Source of the DNA: Pseudomonas sp. CFII64
GTDB taxonomy: Bacteria; Pseudomonadota; Gammaproteobacteria; Pseudomonadales; Pseudomonadaceae
Reading direction: 5' to 3'
Length of the DNA: 64,000 bases
Assembly (NCBI RefSeq): GCF_000416235.1
Contig: NZ_ATLO01000015.1
Coordinates: 1 to 64,000 of the forward strand
In this document: piece after piece, positions 18,901 through 31,676 of the stretch
How positions within the stretch are numbered: position 1 is the stretch's first letter
Layout of the letters: each line of letters starts with the position of its first letter
Notes under the pieces: generated by a model
The model's database searches: none
Seen by the model: only the letters and a program-made list of their open reading frames with translations
Told to the model about the DNA's origin: nothing
Translations under genes and position numbers: made by a program

Positions 18901-19019
18901 GTTGGCGTTGCATATCCCCCAAATGACACGCCAGTAAAGGTGCCGACGGATGGCGCACCTTTGTTTTACTCCTAATGGTCTTAACCCGGATTCACCCCCC
19001 AGAACCCGGGTTTTTTTTT
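18901..19019 (+). ncRNA. rgsA: small RNA RgsA (P16)
   Basis: About 119 nt on the plus strand between two minus-strand genes, with no reading frame. It contains a perfect 8-bp hairpin (AAAGGTGC at 18936-18943 with GCACCTTT at 18955-18962), a single-stranded linker, and a final AACCCGG/CCCGGGTT hairpin running into nine Ts. The position next to tatD, the RpoS-like promoter and the length fit RgsA, the RpoS-dependent, Gac-influenced stress sRNA of Pseudomonas that uses Hfq. The identification rests on location and structure, not on a covariance search. Confidence 0.82.
18983..19019 (+). terminator. terminator of rgsA
   Basis: AACCCGG/CCGGGTT stem followed by an uninterrupted run of nine Ts on the plus strand. 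Neither flanking gene is on this strand, so the terminator by itself argues for a plus-strand RNA here. Confidence 0.9.
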
Positions 19020-19048
19020 GCCCGGGATTCAGGAGGAACATCCAGCGT

Positions 19049-19834
19049 CTAGCGCTTGAGGTGCGCCAACGGGAACAGGCGGGCGAAGTTGTCGGTAGTC
19101 ATTTCGGCAAAGCGCTCGTAGGACTCGCCGCGCAGCATGGCGAGAAACTCAGCGACTTCGCGTACGTACTGGGGCAGGTTGGGTTTGCCCCGATAAGGAA
19201 TCGGCGCCAGATAAGGTGAATCCGTTTCAACCAGCAGGCGATCTGCGGGAACCTGGCGCGCCACATCACGCAACGCATCGGCATTACGGAACGTGACAAT
19301 GCCGGACAGGGAAATGTAAAAACCCAGGTCCAGCGCCGCCTTGGCCATCTCCCAATCCTCGGTGAAACAATGCAGCACACCGCCTTGGGGCAAGGCCGCT
19401 TCGCGCAACAGGTTCAGCGTATCGGCACGCGCACCACGGGTATGCACGATGACCGGTTTGCCGGTGACGTTGGCGGCCTGCAGATGCAAACGAAACGACG
19501 CCTGTTGCAGCTCGGCGGCTTCAGGCTCGTAGTGGTAATCCAGACCGGTTTCGCCAATGGCGATCACGCGCGGGTGATTCAATTCGCCCAGCAACCATTC
19601 CAGCGCAGGCGCTTCACCGGGTTTCAGGTCCAGCGGATGAATGCCGACCGAGCAATCCACGTCGTCATAGCGCTCCGCCAGGGCTTTGACTGCGCCCGCA
19701 TTGTCAGCGCTGACGCCGATACAGAGAAAATGCCCAACCCCTCTGCCCCGCGCCGCTTCCAGCGCGGCATCGAGAGAGCCGGCATGTTCAGCGAGGTCCA
19801 GGCGATCAAGGTGGCAATGGGAATCTACAAGCAT
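19049..19834 (-). CDS. TatD-family metal-dependent hydrolase
   Basis: A 261-residue TIM-barrel hydrolase of the TatD DNase family. Metal ligands His6 and His8 (DSHCHLD), the GETGLDY glutamate, and the later VHTRG and ETDSPYLAP motifs are all present. Members degrade DNA 3' ends or act on D-aminoacyl-tRNA-like substrates; the precise substrate here is not known. It is the last gene of the fab-holB-pilZ run, as in P. aeruginosa. Confidence 0.92.
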   Translation of the reverse strand: MLVDSHCHLDRLDLAEHAGSLDAALEAARGRGVGHFLCIGVSADNAGAVKALAERYDDVDCSVGIHPLDLKPGEAPALEWLLGELNHPRVIAIGETGLDYHYEPEAAELQQASFRLHLQAANVTGKPVIVHTRGARADTLNLLREAALPQGGVLHCFTEDWEMAKAALDLGFYISLSGIVTFRNADALRDVARQVPADRLLVETDSPYLAPIPYRGKPNLPQYVREVAEFLAMLRGESYERFAEMTTDNFARLFPLAHLKR

Positions 19835-19846
19835 GGCAATGGTTAT

Positions 19847-20203
19847 CTACATCGTGTGAGTTGGGCGGTCGGACTTCAAAGCACCGGCCAGATAAGTTTC
19901 GATCATGTTACGGGCAGCATTGTCGCCGTCATTGAATTGCACGCCGACTCCGGCAGCCCTGTTGCCCTGCGCGCCCTTCGGGGTAATCCAGGTGACTTTG
20001 CCAGCGACCGGAACCTTCTCCGGCTCGTCCATCAGGTTGAGCAGCATGAACACTTCATCGCCCAGCTTGTAGCTCTTGCTGGTCGGAATGAACAACCCGC
20101 CGTTCCTGATGAACGGCATGTAAGCGGCGTACAGCACGGACTTGTCCTTGATGGTCAGGGACAAAATACCGTTACGGGGACCGGAATTCAGCGGCAAACT
20201 CAT
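19847..20203 (-). CDS. pilZ: type IV pilus assembly protein PilZ
   Basis: A 118-residue single-domain protein nearly identical in length and sequence to P. aeruginosa PilZ, which is needed for pilus biogenesis. Like that protein it lacks the RxxxR c-di-GMP-binding motif of canonical PilZ domains. The ATG at 20203 follows a GAGGAG sequence; the GTG one codon earlier is less likely. It lies between holB and tatD. Confidence 0.94.
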   Translation of the reverse strand: MSLPLNSGPRNGILSLTIKDKSVLYAAYMPFIRNGGLFIPTSKSYKLGDEVFMLLNLMDEPEKVPVAGKVTWITPKGAQGNRAAGVGVQFNDGDNAARNMIETYLAGALKSDRPTHTM

Positions 20204-20234
20204 CACAACTCCTCAGGATTCCAATGAATACAGC

Positions 20235-23043
<2,809 letters not shown>

Positions 23044-23044
<1 letters not shown>

Positions 23045-23862
23045 TAAGCGATATCCAGAAGCGCGAGAACGGTGCGCTGCAGTTTACGGGTGAGCGGCCC
23101 AACCGGCCAGCTCAGCTGCATGAAGCCGCAAACGGGCCACACGCCATAGACACTGTTGCAGAGAAATACTTCGTCAGCCTGCTGCAAGTCAGACATTTGC
23201 AAGTCGCCGACTACTATCGGGATACCCAGCGCAGGCGCCTGTTCCAGCAATTCGGCACGCATCACCCCGGCGACGCCGCACCGCGCCAGATCGGCAGTGA
23301 GAAGAACCCCACCACTGATCAGGAACAGATTGCTGTAGACACCTTCGATGACGCGCCCGGATGTATCAAGCATCAATCCTTCGGCGTGGTCGCTGTCTTG
23401 CCATTCCGAGCGGGCGAGCACCTGCTCCAACCGGTTCAGATGTTTGAGCCCGGCCAGCAGCGGCTGTTCAGCCAGACGAGTCTGACACGCAAAAAGGCGT
23501 ACGCCCTGCGCTGCATGAGCGCTAGGGTACAGCGGCGGCGGGCCGCCTTGCAGGATTCGTCGAGGTTGAGCATTCGGGGCGGGGGCGTAACCGCGCTGAC
23601 TGTCGCCTCGGGTCATGATCAACTTCATCACGCCGTCGCCCAGCTGTGTGGCAAACGCCAGCAGCTCGCGGTGAACCAAATTCAGGTCGGCGGCGATACC
23701 CAGACGAGCACAGCCGCCTTCAAGACGTTGCAGGTGGCGCTCAATAAGCGATGGCCGTCCGTGCTTGACGGCGATGGTCTCAAACAGCCCATCGCCATAC
23801 GCCAGGCCTCTGTCCTTGATGGACAGCAGATCGGCGGGACAGCCGTCGATCCAGCTGAGCAT
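23044..23862 (-). CDS. pabC: aminodeoxychorismate lyase
   Basis: A 272-residue fold-type IV PLP enzyme that releases p-aminobenzoate for folate synthesis. The DRGLAYGDGLFET motif near residues 17-29 and the later LKHLNRLEQ motif are typical. I use the ATG at 23862, which overlaps the fabF stop (TGATG). The fabF-pabC-mltG-tmk-holB order is the classical one. Confidence 0.93.
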
Positions 23863-25106
23863 CACTCGTTGAACCGGCGGAACACCAGTGAGCCATTGGT
23901 CCCGCCAAACCCGAACGAGTTGGACAGCACCACGTTGATCGGCATGTTCTGCGCTTCATGGGGCACAAAATTCAGATCACAGCCTTCGCCCGGCTCATCA
24001 AGGTTGATGGTCGGCGGTGCGACCTGACCGTTGATGGCCAGAATACTGAAAATCGCTTCCACGGCGCCTGCCGCACCCAGCAAGTGGCCGGTCATGGACT
24101 TGGTAGAACTCACCGCCAGCTTGTAGGCATGATCGCCGAACACCGACTTGATCGCCCGCGCCTCAGCCAGGTCGCCGGCCAGCGTCGAGGTACCGTGCGC
24201 GTTGATGTACTGGACATCATCGGCATTGACCTTGGCGTCGCGCAGCGCATTGACGATGCAACGCGCCGCACCTGCGCCGTCATCCGGCGGCGAGGTCATG
24301 TGATACGCGTCGCCGCTCATGCCGAAGCCGATCAGCTCGGCATAGATCGTCGCCCCGCGCGCCTTGGCGTGTTCCAGTTCTTCAAGCACCAGCGCTCCGG
24401 AACCGTCAGACAGGACGAAACCGTCGCGGCCCTTGTCCCACGGACGGCTGGCACGCGTCGGATCGTCGTTGCGGGTCGACAGCGCACGGGACGCACCGAA
24501 GCCGCCCATGCCGAGGCCGCAGGCCGCCATTTCGGCGCCGCCGGCAATCATTACGTCAGCCTCGCCATAAGCGATGTTACGTGCGGCCATGCCGATGCAG
24601 TGCGTGCCGGTCGTACAGGCCGTCGCAATTGCATAGTTAGGCCCCTGTGCCCCCAGATGGATCGACAGGAAGCCGGAAATCATATTGATGATCGAGCCCG
24701 GCACAAAGAACGGGGAAATGCGTCCCGGCCCTTGCTCATGCAGCGACCGGCTGTTGTTTTCGATATTGGTCAGGCCGCCGATACCGGAACCCATGGCTAC
24801 GCCAATGCGATCACGGTTGGCGTCGGTGACTTCAAGGCCGGAATTGCGCACAGCCTGAAAACTGGCCGCCAGACCATATTGAATGAAGAGATCCAACCGG
24901 CGGGCCTCTTTGGGCTGCAGATACTCTTCAACGTTGAATCCTTTGATCGAACCGCCAAAGCGGGTCGTGTAAGCCGAAAGGTCCGTGTGCTCGATCAGGC
25001 CAATGCCACTGCGGCCAGCCAGAATGCCTTGCCAACTGCTCGGCACATCCGTACCCAATGGCGACAGCATACCCATACCGGTGACCACGACGCGTCTACG
25101 CGACAC
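23862..25106 (-). CDS. fabF: 3-oxoacyl-ACP synthase II
   Basis: A 414-residue condensing enzyme for fatty acid chain elongation. The Cys-His-His triad is intact: Cys164 (TACTTGTH), His304 (NAHGTST) and His341 (TGHLLGAAG). It starts with GTG behind AGGAGAG, 110 bases after acpP and beyond a terminator-like hairpin, so its expression is probably lower than that of acpP. Confidence 0.96.
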   Translation of the reverse strand: MSRRRVVVTGMGMLSPLGTDVPSSWQGILAGRSGIGLIEHTDLSAYTTRFGGSIKGFNVEEYLQPKEARRLDLFIQYGLAASFQAVRNSGLEVTDANRDRIGVAMGSGIGGLTNIENNSRSLHEQGPGRISPFFVPGSIINMISGFLSIHLGAQGPNYAIATACTTGTHCIGMAARNIAYGEADVMIAGGAEMAACGLGMGGFGASRALSTRNDDPTRASRPWDKGRDGFVLSDGSGALVLEELEHAKARGATIYAELIGFGMSGDAYHMTSPPDDGAGAARCIVNALRDAKVNADDVQYINAHGTSTLAGDLAEARAIKSVFGDHAYKLAVSSTKSMTGHLLGAAGAVEAIFSILAINGQVAPPTINLDEPGEGCDLNFVPHEAQNMPINVVLSNSFGFGGTNGSLVFRRFNE

Positions 25107-25148
25107 AGGACTCTCCTTTTCTCTTATTGACGATACAGGGCATCGTTT

Positions 25149-25192
25149 TTAAAGAAAAAACCGCACGCCGGCAGGCAGTGCGGTTTTCCCAT
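25149..25192 (-). terminator. terminator/attenuator after acpP
   Basis: On the minus strand an AAAACCGCAC/GTGCGGTTTT stem with an internal GCCTGCCGGC loop is followed by a T-rich run. It lies between acpP and fabF and can release the very abundant acpP message while letting some transcription pass into fabF. Confidence 0.85.
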
Positions 25193-25216
25193 GACAGCAA
25201 CGACGATTACAGCGTG

Positions 25217-25453
25217 TTACGCCTGGTGGGCAGTAACGTAATCGATAGCAGCTTGAACAGTAGTGATTTTCTCAGCTTCTTCGTCAGGGATTTCAGTCTC
25301 GAATTCCTCTTCCAGAGCCATCACCAGCTCAACGGTATCAAGGGAGTCAGCACCCAGGTCTTCAACGAAGGAAGCACTGTTGACAACTTCTTCCTCCTTG
25401 ACGCCAAGTTGCTCGGTAACGATTTTCTTGACGCGCTCTTCGATGGTGCTCAT
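25217..25453 (-). CDS. acpP: acyl carrier protein
   Basis: A 78-residue acidic helical protein that carries fatty-acyl intermediates. The phosphopantetheine attachment site is Ser37 in GADSLDT. It lies between fabG and fabF and has its own promoter at 25506-25533 and its own terminator, fitting its need for very high expression. Confidence 0.98.
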   Translation of the reverse strand: MSTIEERVKKIVTEQLGVKEEEVVNSASFVEDLGADSLDTVELVMALEEEFETEIPDEEAEKITTVQAAIDYVTAHQA

Positions 25454-25505
25454 ACCTAGTTTTAACTCCTAGTGGACAAATTCAGGCAGCTGGCCGGTGG
25501 GTAAG

Positions 25506-25533
25506 TGTATAGAAGAGGTTTTGCGCATTTCAA
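25506..25533 (-). promoter_or_regulatory. sigma-70 promoter of acpP
   Basis: Read on the minus strand: TTGAAA at 25533-25528, a 16-base spacer, and TATACA at 25511-25506, about 50 bases before the acpP start codon. The AT-rich 190-base gap after fabG supports a separate acpP promoter. Confidence 0.65.
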
Positions 25534-25645
25534 GCTCAATGCTAACCCCGCTGACCTCACCGACCTGACGCCCATTAATAGATTGCAGCTTTATAACGGA
25601 TTTTGGACACAACGTATGACATTATTTTACCGCAACCCGTTACAT

Positions 25646-26389
25646 TTAACTCATGTACATGCCGCCATTCACGGGGATTGTAGCCCCGGTAACGTAGCCT
25701 GCACCTTCCGAAGCAAGAAAAGCGACCACGTGCGCGATCTCTTCAGCCTGCCCCAGACGACCCAGTGGAATCTGGGAAATCAGCGACTCACGCTGCGCTT
25801 CCGGTAGCTCACGCGTCATATCGGTATCGATAAAACCCGGTGCAACCGAGTTTACCGTCACCGCACGCGAACCCACTTCACGAGCCAGGGCCCGGCTGAA
25901 ACCTTCCAGACCGGCCTTCGCGGCTGCATAGTTTACTTGGCCTGCGTTGCCCATGGCACCCACAACGGAACCAATACTGATAATTCGGCCCCAGCGAGCC
26001 TTGGTCATGCCCCGCAAAACGCCCTTGGACAAGCGGAACAGGCTGTTCAGGTTGGTGTCGACAACATCATGCCATTCGTCATCTTTCATGCGCATCATCA
26101 GGTTGTCACGGGTGATGCCCGCGTTATTGACGAGGATCAACGGCGCGCCAACACGCTCCTGAATCAATGCCAGGGTGGCGCTGACCGACTCGGAGTCCGT
26201 CACATTGAGCATCAGACCGAAGCCTTCGATGCCCTGCTCCTTGAACGTCGCGCTGATGCGCTCGGCACCGCTCTCGGAAGTCGCGGTCCCCACGACCACA
26301 GCACCATTGCGCCCCAATTCCAGGGCAATGGCTTGACCAATTCCACGACTGGCACCGGTAACCAGTGCAACTTTACCTTGCAGGCTCAT
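25646..26389 (-). CDS. fabG: 3-oxoacyl-ACP reductase
   Basis: A 247-residue SDR enzyme that reduces 3-oxoacyl-ACP with NADPH. The cofactor motif TGASRGIG starts at residue 11; catalytic Tyr154 and Lys158 (YAAAK) are present, with the NNAG motif at 88-91. The longest frame begins 30 codons earlier inside fabD's end; the ATG at 26389 with AAGGAG gives the family length. Confidence 0.97.
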   Translation of the reverse strand: MSLQGKVALVTGASRGIGQAIALELGRNGAVVVGTATSESGAERISATFKEQGIEGFGLMLNVTDSESVSATLALIQERVGAPLILVNNAGITRDNLMMRMKDDEWHDVVDTNLNSLFRLSKGVLRGMTKARWGRIISIGSVVGAMGNAGQVNYAAAKAGLEGFSRALAREVGSRAVTVNSVAPGFIDTDMTRELPEAQRESLISQIPLGRLGQAEEIAHVVAFLASEGAGYVTGATIPVNGGMYMS

Positions 26390-26403
26390 GCAAGCTCTCC
26401 TTA

Positions 26404-27342
26404 TCAGGCCAGTGCCGCGCGAGCGGCGGCAAAGGCGTCTGGGGTGTTGAGGTTGTGAGTCGTCACGCCGTCGGCGCAACGCTTGTTGAGGCCAGCCAGC
26501 ACTTTACCCGGCCCGCATTCGATCAACTGGACAGCTCCGTTGGCGGCCAGCGCCTGAATCGATTCGACCCAACGGACCGGCTTGTAGAGCTGCTGCAACA
26601 GATCGGACTTCAGCGTATCGAGGTCGGACACAACAGCAGCGCTGACATTCTGCACCAGCGGAATCTGTGGAGCCTGCCAATCGATTGCTTCGACCGACTC
26701 GGCAAAGCGCTCGGCAGCCGGACGCATCAATTCGCAATGCGACGGCACGCTTACCGGCAACGGCAGGGCACGCTTGGCGCCACGCGCCTTGCACAGCTCC
26801 ATGGCGCGTTGCACTGCAGCGGTCGAACCGGCAATGACAACCTGGCCTGGCGAGTTGAAATTCACCGCACTGACCACGTCGCCTTGCGCCGCTTCGGCAC
26901 AGGCCGCCAACACGTCAGCGTCATCCAGGCCAAGAATCGCCGCCATGGCGCCCTGCCCCGCAGGAACCGCTTCCTGCATCAACTGGCCGCGACGCTCCAC
27001 GAGTTTAACCGCATCGCCCAGCGACAGACTGCCGGCCGCAACCAGCGCACTGTACTCACCCAGGCTGTGCCCGGCGACGAAGGCGGGGCGAGCGCCGCCT
27101 TCGGCCAGCCAAAGGCGCCACAACGCAATGGAGGCGGTGAGGATAGCGGGCTGGGTTTTGTCGGTTTGATTGAGTTCGGTTTCCGGCCCTTGCTGGGTCA
27201 GCACCCAAAGGTCGTAGCCCAGCGCCTGAGACGCTTGTGCGAAAGTTTCCTGGATCAACGGGTATTGCGCAGCCAGCTCGGCAAGCATGCCCAGCGACTG
27301 TGAACCTTGACCCGGAAAGACGAATGCGAGGGATGCAGACAT
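26404..27342 (-). CDS. fabD: malonyl-CoA:ACP transacylase
   Basis: A 312-residue acyltransferase that loads malonate onto ACP. The catalytic Ser93 lies in GHSLGEY, the oxyanion GQGSQ is at residues 11-15, and the catalytic His occurs in VPSHCEL near residue 202. It is preceded by plsX (144-base gap) and followed closely by fabG. Confidence 0.97.
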   Translation of the reverse strand: MSASLAFVFPGQGSQSLGMLAELAAQYPLIQETFAQASQALGYDLWVLTQQGPETELNQTDKTQPAILTASIALWRLWLAEGGARPAFVAGHSLGEYSALVAAGSLSLGDAVKLVERRGQLMQEAVPAGQGAMAAILGLDDADVLAACAEAAQGDVVSAVNFNSPGQVVIAGSTAAVQRAMELCKARGAKRALPLPVSVPSHCELMRPAAERFAESVEAIDWQAPQIPLVQNVSAAVVSDLDTLKSDLLQQLYKPVRWVESIQALAANGAVQLIECGPGKVLAGLNKRCADGVTTHNLNTPDAFAAARAALA

Positions 27343-27486
27343 TTAACAAGCCTCTGAATTGTTGTCGCCGAAATTGACGCCCGGCCGTTTTGCCGTGCGC
27401 AAGAAGTCGAATATTAAAGACTGATCGTTTGGATGACTGCTCGGTCAGTAGCGTCACATTTTCGGGAATTGCGTCCCGACGGCATA

Positions 27487-28494
27487 CTAAAGCAACTCCT
27501 CAAGACGTCCATGCAAGCGTTGCGGAAGATTTTCGTGAATCTCGATCAACGCCCGTTGAATCGCGCTTTGAAAGCCCTGAACACCGGCCGAACCGTGGCT
27601 TTTCACCACAATCCCCTGCAAACCGAGAAAACTGGCACCATTGTGCCTGGCCGGCGCCAGATCGGCCTGCATGCGTTTCATCAGCGGCAGCGCCAAGACA
27701 CCAACGGCTTTGGTGACCAGGTTCTGACTGAACAAAGCCTGCACCCGCGCCGAAATCATCGTCGCCAGGCCTTCGCTGGACTTGAGCAGTATATTGCCGA
27801 CAAAACCATCACAGACCACGACGTCAGCTTCACCGCGATACAGACCGTCACCTTCGATGAAACCGGAATAATTCAGCCCTGGAGCCGCCTGCAGCAGACT
27901 GGCCGCCAGCTTGACCTGCTGATTGCCCTTGATGTCTTCAGTGCCGACATTGAGCAGCGCCACTTTGGGGCGAGAAACTCCCAACGCTTCAGCGGCTACC
28001 GAACCCATCACGGCAAACTGATACAAATTCTCGGCGCTGCAATCGACATTCGCCCCCAGGTCCAGCAACTGACAATAGCCGCGCTGGGTCGGGATCGCTG
28101 CAACCATCGCCGGACGGTCGATGCCCGGCAAGGTTTTGAGCACGAAACGTGACAACGCCATCAGCGCACCCGTATTGCCAGCACTGACACAGGCCTGCGC
28201 CTGCCCATCGGCCACCAGACCTAAAGCCACGCGCATGGACGAGTCGGGCTTGCCACGCAGCGCCTGGGATGGACGTTCATCCATAGCGATGACTTCGGTA
28301 GCGTTGACAACGTGCAGGCGAGAGCGATCCACACCGGATTGGCGGGCAATGAGGGCTTCAATTAGGGAGGCTTGACCCACAAGGATCAGATGCAGCGAGG
28401 GCGTAGCAATCAGGCACGCGAGGCTTGCCTGAACAATGTTGCGGGGACCGAAGTCCCCGCCCATTGCGTCGATCGCGATGATCGGAGCGGACAA
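27487..28494 (-). CDS. plsX: phosphate acyltransferase PlsX
   Basis: A 335-residue enzyme that makes acyl-phosphate from acyl-ACP for the first step of phospholipid synthesis. The N-terminal [12 protein letters not shown] signature is intact. The only start that keeps this signature is TTG at 28494, 4 bases after the rpmF stop. The rpmF-plsX-fab order is conserved. Confidence 0.95.
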   Translation of the reverse strand: MSAPIIAIDAMGGDFGPRNIVQASLACLIATPSLHLILVGQASLIEALIARQSGVDRSRLHVVNATEVIAMDERPSQALRGKPDSSMRVALGLVADGQAQACVSAGNTGALMALSRFVLKTLPGIDRPAMVAAIPTQRGYCQLLDLGANVDCSAENLYQFAVMGSVAAEALGVSRPKVALLNVGTEDIKGNQQVKLAASLLQAAPGLNYSGFIEGDGLYRGEADVVVCDGFVGNILLKSSEGLATMISARVQALFSQNLVTKAVGVLALPLMKRMQADLAPARHNGASFLGLQGIVVKSHGSAGVQGFQSAIQRALIEIHENLPQRLHGRLEELL

Positions 28495-28498
28495 GAAA

Positions 28499-28681
28499 TT
28501 ACTCGTCAGCGCCCTTGTCGATCACTTTACGACCACGGTAAACACCTTCCGGCGAAACGTGGTGACGCAGGTGAATTTCACCCGTTGTCTTTTCTACCGA
28601 CAGAGTGCTTGCCTCAAGAGCGTCGTGGGAACGACGCATGTCACGGGCAGAGCGGGATTTTTTGTTCTGCTGAACAGCCAT
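28499..28681 (-). CDS. rpmF: 50S ribosomal protein L32
   Basis: A 60-residue basic ribosomal protein with the typical start [11 protein letters not shown] and the central TGEIHLRHH segment. The Cys residues found in zinc-binding L32 versions are absent, so this is the cysteine-free form. It lies between yceD and plsX. Confidence 0.97.
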   Translation of the reverse strand: MAVQQNKKSRSARDMRRSHDALEASTLSVEKTTGEIHLRHHVSPEGVYRGRKVIDKGADE

Positions 28682-28694
28682 AATTGATTAACTC

Positions 28695-29222
28695 CTAAAC
28701 GTTTGGGTCACGCTTTAACTGCGCCAATACACTGAACGGGTTGGACCGCGTTACCTCGTCCACGCTCGGTTCGGGCTCATCGAGACCCGCCGGCTGCTGG
28801 CATTCTTCCGGATGATGAGCCGGCACAATGGGCAAGGCGAGCAGAAGCTCTTCCTCGATCAAAGCCAGCAGATCCAATGGATCTTCGCCCAGTTCCAGCA
28901 CGTCATAACCTTTCGGTAACGACTGGGTATTCGCACCCTCCTTCATCACCGCGTAACTGCATTCGCTGTGAATCGGCAGGGTGACCAGCTCAAGACAACG
29001 CTGGCAAACCATCTTGACTTCGACGTCGATAGAACTGTGAATTACTACAGATCTACGTTCGTCACGCTCAAAAACGAATTTCGCCTGCACCGTACCGAGG
29101 TTATCGGAAAGCGGGTCGCAGAGTCTCTCCAAATCGGCCAGCAGCACTTCACCTTGAAGGGTAGTGCCACGATCAGCCAATTTGCGCGGGTCAACGTGAG
29201 GTGGAATCGGGTCATTCAACAT
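28695..29222 (-). CDS. yceD: YceD family protein (DUF177)
   Basis: A 175-residue protein linked to 23S rRNA accumulation and L32 biogenesis in bacteria and plastids. The central CQRCLE motif near residues 94-99 is typical of the family. It lies directly upstream of rpmF, the standard pairing, and is divergent from maf. Confidence 0.93.
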   Translation of the reverse strand: MLNDPIPPHVDPRKLADRGTTLQGEVLLADLERLCDPLSDNLGTVQAKFVFERDERRSVVIHSSIDVEVKMVCQRCLELVTLPIHSECSYAVMKEGANTQSLPKGYDVLELGEDPLDLLALIEEELLLALPIVPAHHPEECQQPAGLDEPEPSVDEVTRSNPFSVLAQLKRDPNV

Positions 29223-29327
29223 AGGCGCAGCATTCTAGGGACGACCCCCAGGCATGTCAAAGGAAATTCAGGCCTGTTATCCGCCAGCAGACTGATTAGA
29301 ATCACTTTTCACCCGATGGAGAACCCC

Positions 29328-29906
29328 ATGTTGCCCTTGCTGCTTGCTTCCAGCTCACCTTATCGCCGGGAATTGCTGGCCCGATTGCGCCTGCCATTCG
29401 TCTGCAGCTCGCCTGAAATCGACGAGAGCCATCGAGCCGATGAAAGCGCTATCGAGCTGGTGCAAAGGCTGGCCGAGGAGAAAGCCAGGGCGCTGGCCAA
29501 CGATTATCCGGATCACCTGATCATCGGTTCGGATCAGGTCGCGGTGCTCGACGGCAGGATCCTCGGCAAACCGCACACCTTCGAGCGCGCCCAGGCACAA
29601 CTCTCGGCCGCCAGCGGCCGCAGCGTCACCTTTCTTACCGGCCTGGCGCTGTTCAATAGCGCCACCGGGCACTGTCAGGTCGATCACGTGCCGTTTACCG
29701 TGCATATGCGCGTGCTGGACCCGGCAAGCATCGAACGCTACCTGCTCGCAGAGCAGCCCTACGACTGCGCTGGCAGCTTCAAGGCCGAAGGGTTGGGGGT
29801 GAGCCTGTTTCGCGCGACGGAAGGCAGCGACGCCACCAGCCTGATCGGCCTGCCGCTGATTCGACTGGTGGACATGCTTGGCGAAGAAGGCATCACCACA
29901 CCCTGA
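29328..29906 (+). CDS. maf: Maf/YceF-type nucleotide pyrophosphatase
   Basis: A 192-residue Maf protein. Members hydrolyse modified or non-canonical nucleoside triphosphates; the placement next to yceD suggests the YceF (m7GTP) type. The SSSPYRRELL motif near residues 7-16 and the central GSDQVAV carry the active-site residues. I start at 29328, with GGAG 6-7 bases upstream, giving the length known in Pseudomonas. It converges on sppA. Confidence 0.92.
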   Translation: MLPLLLASSSPYRRELLARLRLPFVCSSPEIDESHRADESAIELVQRLAEEKARALANDYPDHLIIGSDQVAVLDGRILGKPHTFERAQAQLSAASGRSVTFLTGLALFNSATGHCQVDHVPFTVHMRVLDPASIERYLLAEQPYDCAGSFKAEGLGVSLFRATEGSDATSLIGLPLIRLVDMLGEEGITTP

Positions 29907-29917
29907 CACCACAAACA

Positions 29918-29950
29918 AGAAACCCGACCAATGGTCGGGCTCCTTTCTTT
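29918..29950. terminator. terminator between maf and sppA
   Basis: A CCCGACCA/TGGTCGGG hairpin with a T-rich run on the plus side and TTTCTTG on the minus side. It can end both convergent transcripts. Confidence 0.85.
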
Positions 29951-29966
29951 ATATACAGCAGTTTTG

Positions 29967-30971
29967 TCAACGCAAGGCTGGTCCGTTAAACCCCGCCCAC
30001 ATGGCGATCTGCTGAGCGACACTGGCGCCGAGCTTTTTCGAGAAACGATCCAGCGGCGACTCTTTGACGGTGTAGTCCACCATCTCTTTCTCGCCGATCA
30101 CATCACGGGCGACGTAACTGGCGCTGCCCAGGCCATCGATCAAACCCAACGGCAAAGCCTGCTCACCGGTCCAGACCAGACCCGAGAACAGCTCAGGATG
30201 CTCTTTATCCTTGAGACGGTCGCCACGGCCGAGCTTGACGCTGGCGATGAACTGCTTGTGCGTGGTGTCGAGCACGCCTTGCCAGAACGCCGTCTCATCA
30301 GCTTTTTGCGGCTGGAACGGATCAAGAAAGGCCTTGTGCTCGCCGGAAGTATAGGTACGGCGATCGACGCCCAGTTTGTCCATGATGCCGACAAAACCGA
30401 AACCCGCCGCCGTAACACCAATAGAACCCACCAGACTGGCCTTGTCGGCATAGATCTGGTCAGCGGCACTGGCGATGTAGTAAGCGCCGGAAGCGCCCAG
30501 ATCGGTAATGACGGCGTACACCTTGATTGCAGGCTTCTGGGCACGCAGGCGACGTATTTCGTCGGCGATATAGCCGGATTGCACCGGGCTGCCGCCCGGG
30601 CTGTTAATCCTCAGGATCACACCCTTGGTCTTCGTGTCATCAAAGGCCGCACGCAGGGCGCCAACAATGTTATCGGCACTCGCCGGTTCGTTGTCGGCAA
30701 TCATGCCCTGCACTTCGATCAGCGCAGTATGGTTCTCGCTGCGCGACGCGCCTTTGTCAAAACTCAACAGCGGCGTGAACAGGAACAACGCCGTCATCAG
30801 GTATAAAAACGTCAGGGATTTGAAAAAGATCCCCCAGCGCCGCGAGCGTCGCTGCTCCTGAACGCCCGCCAGCAATGTTTTTTCCAGCAACTTCCAGCTC
30901 TTGGCGTCAGCCTTGCTGTCAGCGACTTCATCTGCATCTCTGGAGACTGGAGCTTTCCATTCGTCCGACAT
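29967..30971 (-). CDS. sppA: signal peptide peptidase SppA (36-kDa type)
   Basis: A 334-residue serine protease of family S49 anchored in the inner membrane by one segment at about residues 46-68. The catalytic domain has INSPGGSP, the nucleophile serine in DLGASGAYY, and a lysine in ADKASLVGSIG, as expected for the Ser-Lys dyad. The ATG at 30971 follows the HAD gene closely; the TTG two codons earlier is less likely. It degrades leftover signal peptides or membrane-protein fragments. Confidence 0.92.
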   Translation of the reverse strand: MSDEWKAPVSRDADEVADSKADAKSWKLLEKTLLAGVQEQRRSRRWGIFFKSLTFLYLMTALFLFTPLLSFDKGASRSENHTALIEVQGMIADNEPASADNIVGALRAAFDDTKTKGVILRINSPGGSPVQSGYIADEIRRLRAQKPAIKVYAVITDLGASGAYYIASAADQIYADKASLVGSIGVTAAGFGFVGIMDKLGVDRRTYTSGEHKAFLDPFQPQKADETAFWQGVLDTTHKQFIASVKLGRGDRLKDKEHPELFSGLVWTGEQALPLGLIDGLGSASYVARDVIGEKEMVDYTVKESPLDRFSKKLGASVAQQIAMWAGFNGPALR

Positions 30972-30977
30972 TCTCAA

Positions 30978-31676
30978 TCACCCCAACAACGAAGATTCAG
31001 CACTGCGCGCACCCAACCAGGTGCGCAATTCGGGAAAACTATCGATGGCCAGACGCGGCTCGTATTCAAGCAACGAGGACAGCGACTGTGCGCCGTACCC
31101 CACCGCGACCGAATCCATGCCAGCGTTACGCGCCATCAACAAATCAAAAGATGCATCACCCACCATCAGCGCTCGCTCGGGCGCCACACCGCAATGCTCG
31201 AGGATTTCGTTAAGCATCAGCGGATCCGGCTTGCTGGCGGACTCGTCGGCAGCGCGGGTAATGTCGAAAAAATCCAGCCAGTCGTGCGCCTTGAGCACCC
31301 GATCCAGCCCGCGCCGCGCCTTGCCGGTGGCCACCGCCAACTGATAACCCTCTGCGCGAAACCCTTCGATCACTTCCCGCACTCCAGCAAATAACGGCGA
31401 AGGGACCGTATTATCCAGAGCCATATAACTGTCGGCATAGCGCTGGCGAAAGTCGATCAGATCGTTCGCGCTGATGTCCGGATAAAGCGTGCGAATGGCT
31501 TCCGGCAAACCCAGGCCGATGATGCCCTTGATCGCAAAGTCATCACGCACCTCACGGTCGCTCAAGGTCGCCGCAACCTGCATTGCCTCGACAATGCGAC
31601 CGATGGAATCGGCCAGGGTGCCGTCCCAATCGAAAATCAGCAGCTCATAGTTTGACGGCTTGAAATCAGGGCGCAC
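30978..31676 (-). CDS. HAD-family hydrolase (phosphoglycolate phosphatase-like)
   Basis: A 232-residue HAD-IA phosphatase. The nucleophile pair is Asp16/Asp18 in [10 protein letters not shown], motif II lies in AVATGK, and motif IV is GDASFD. It overlaps the rluC end by 11 bases and starts with GTG. Gph-like or general sugar-phosphate phosphatase activity is likely; the substrate is not determined by sequence. Confidence 0.92.
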   Translation of the reverse strand: MRPDFKPSNYELLIFDWDGTLADSIGRIVEAMQVAATLSDREVRDDFAIKGIIGLGLPEAIRTLYPDISANDLIDFRQRYADSYMALDNTVPSPLFAGVREVIEGFRAEGYQLAVATGKARRGLDRVLKAHDWLDFFDITRAADESASKPDPLMLNEILEHCGVAPERALMVGDASFDLLMARNAGMDSVAVGYGAQSLSSLLEYEPRLAIDSFPELRTWLGARSAESSLLG

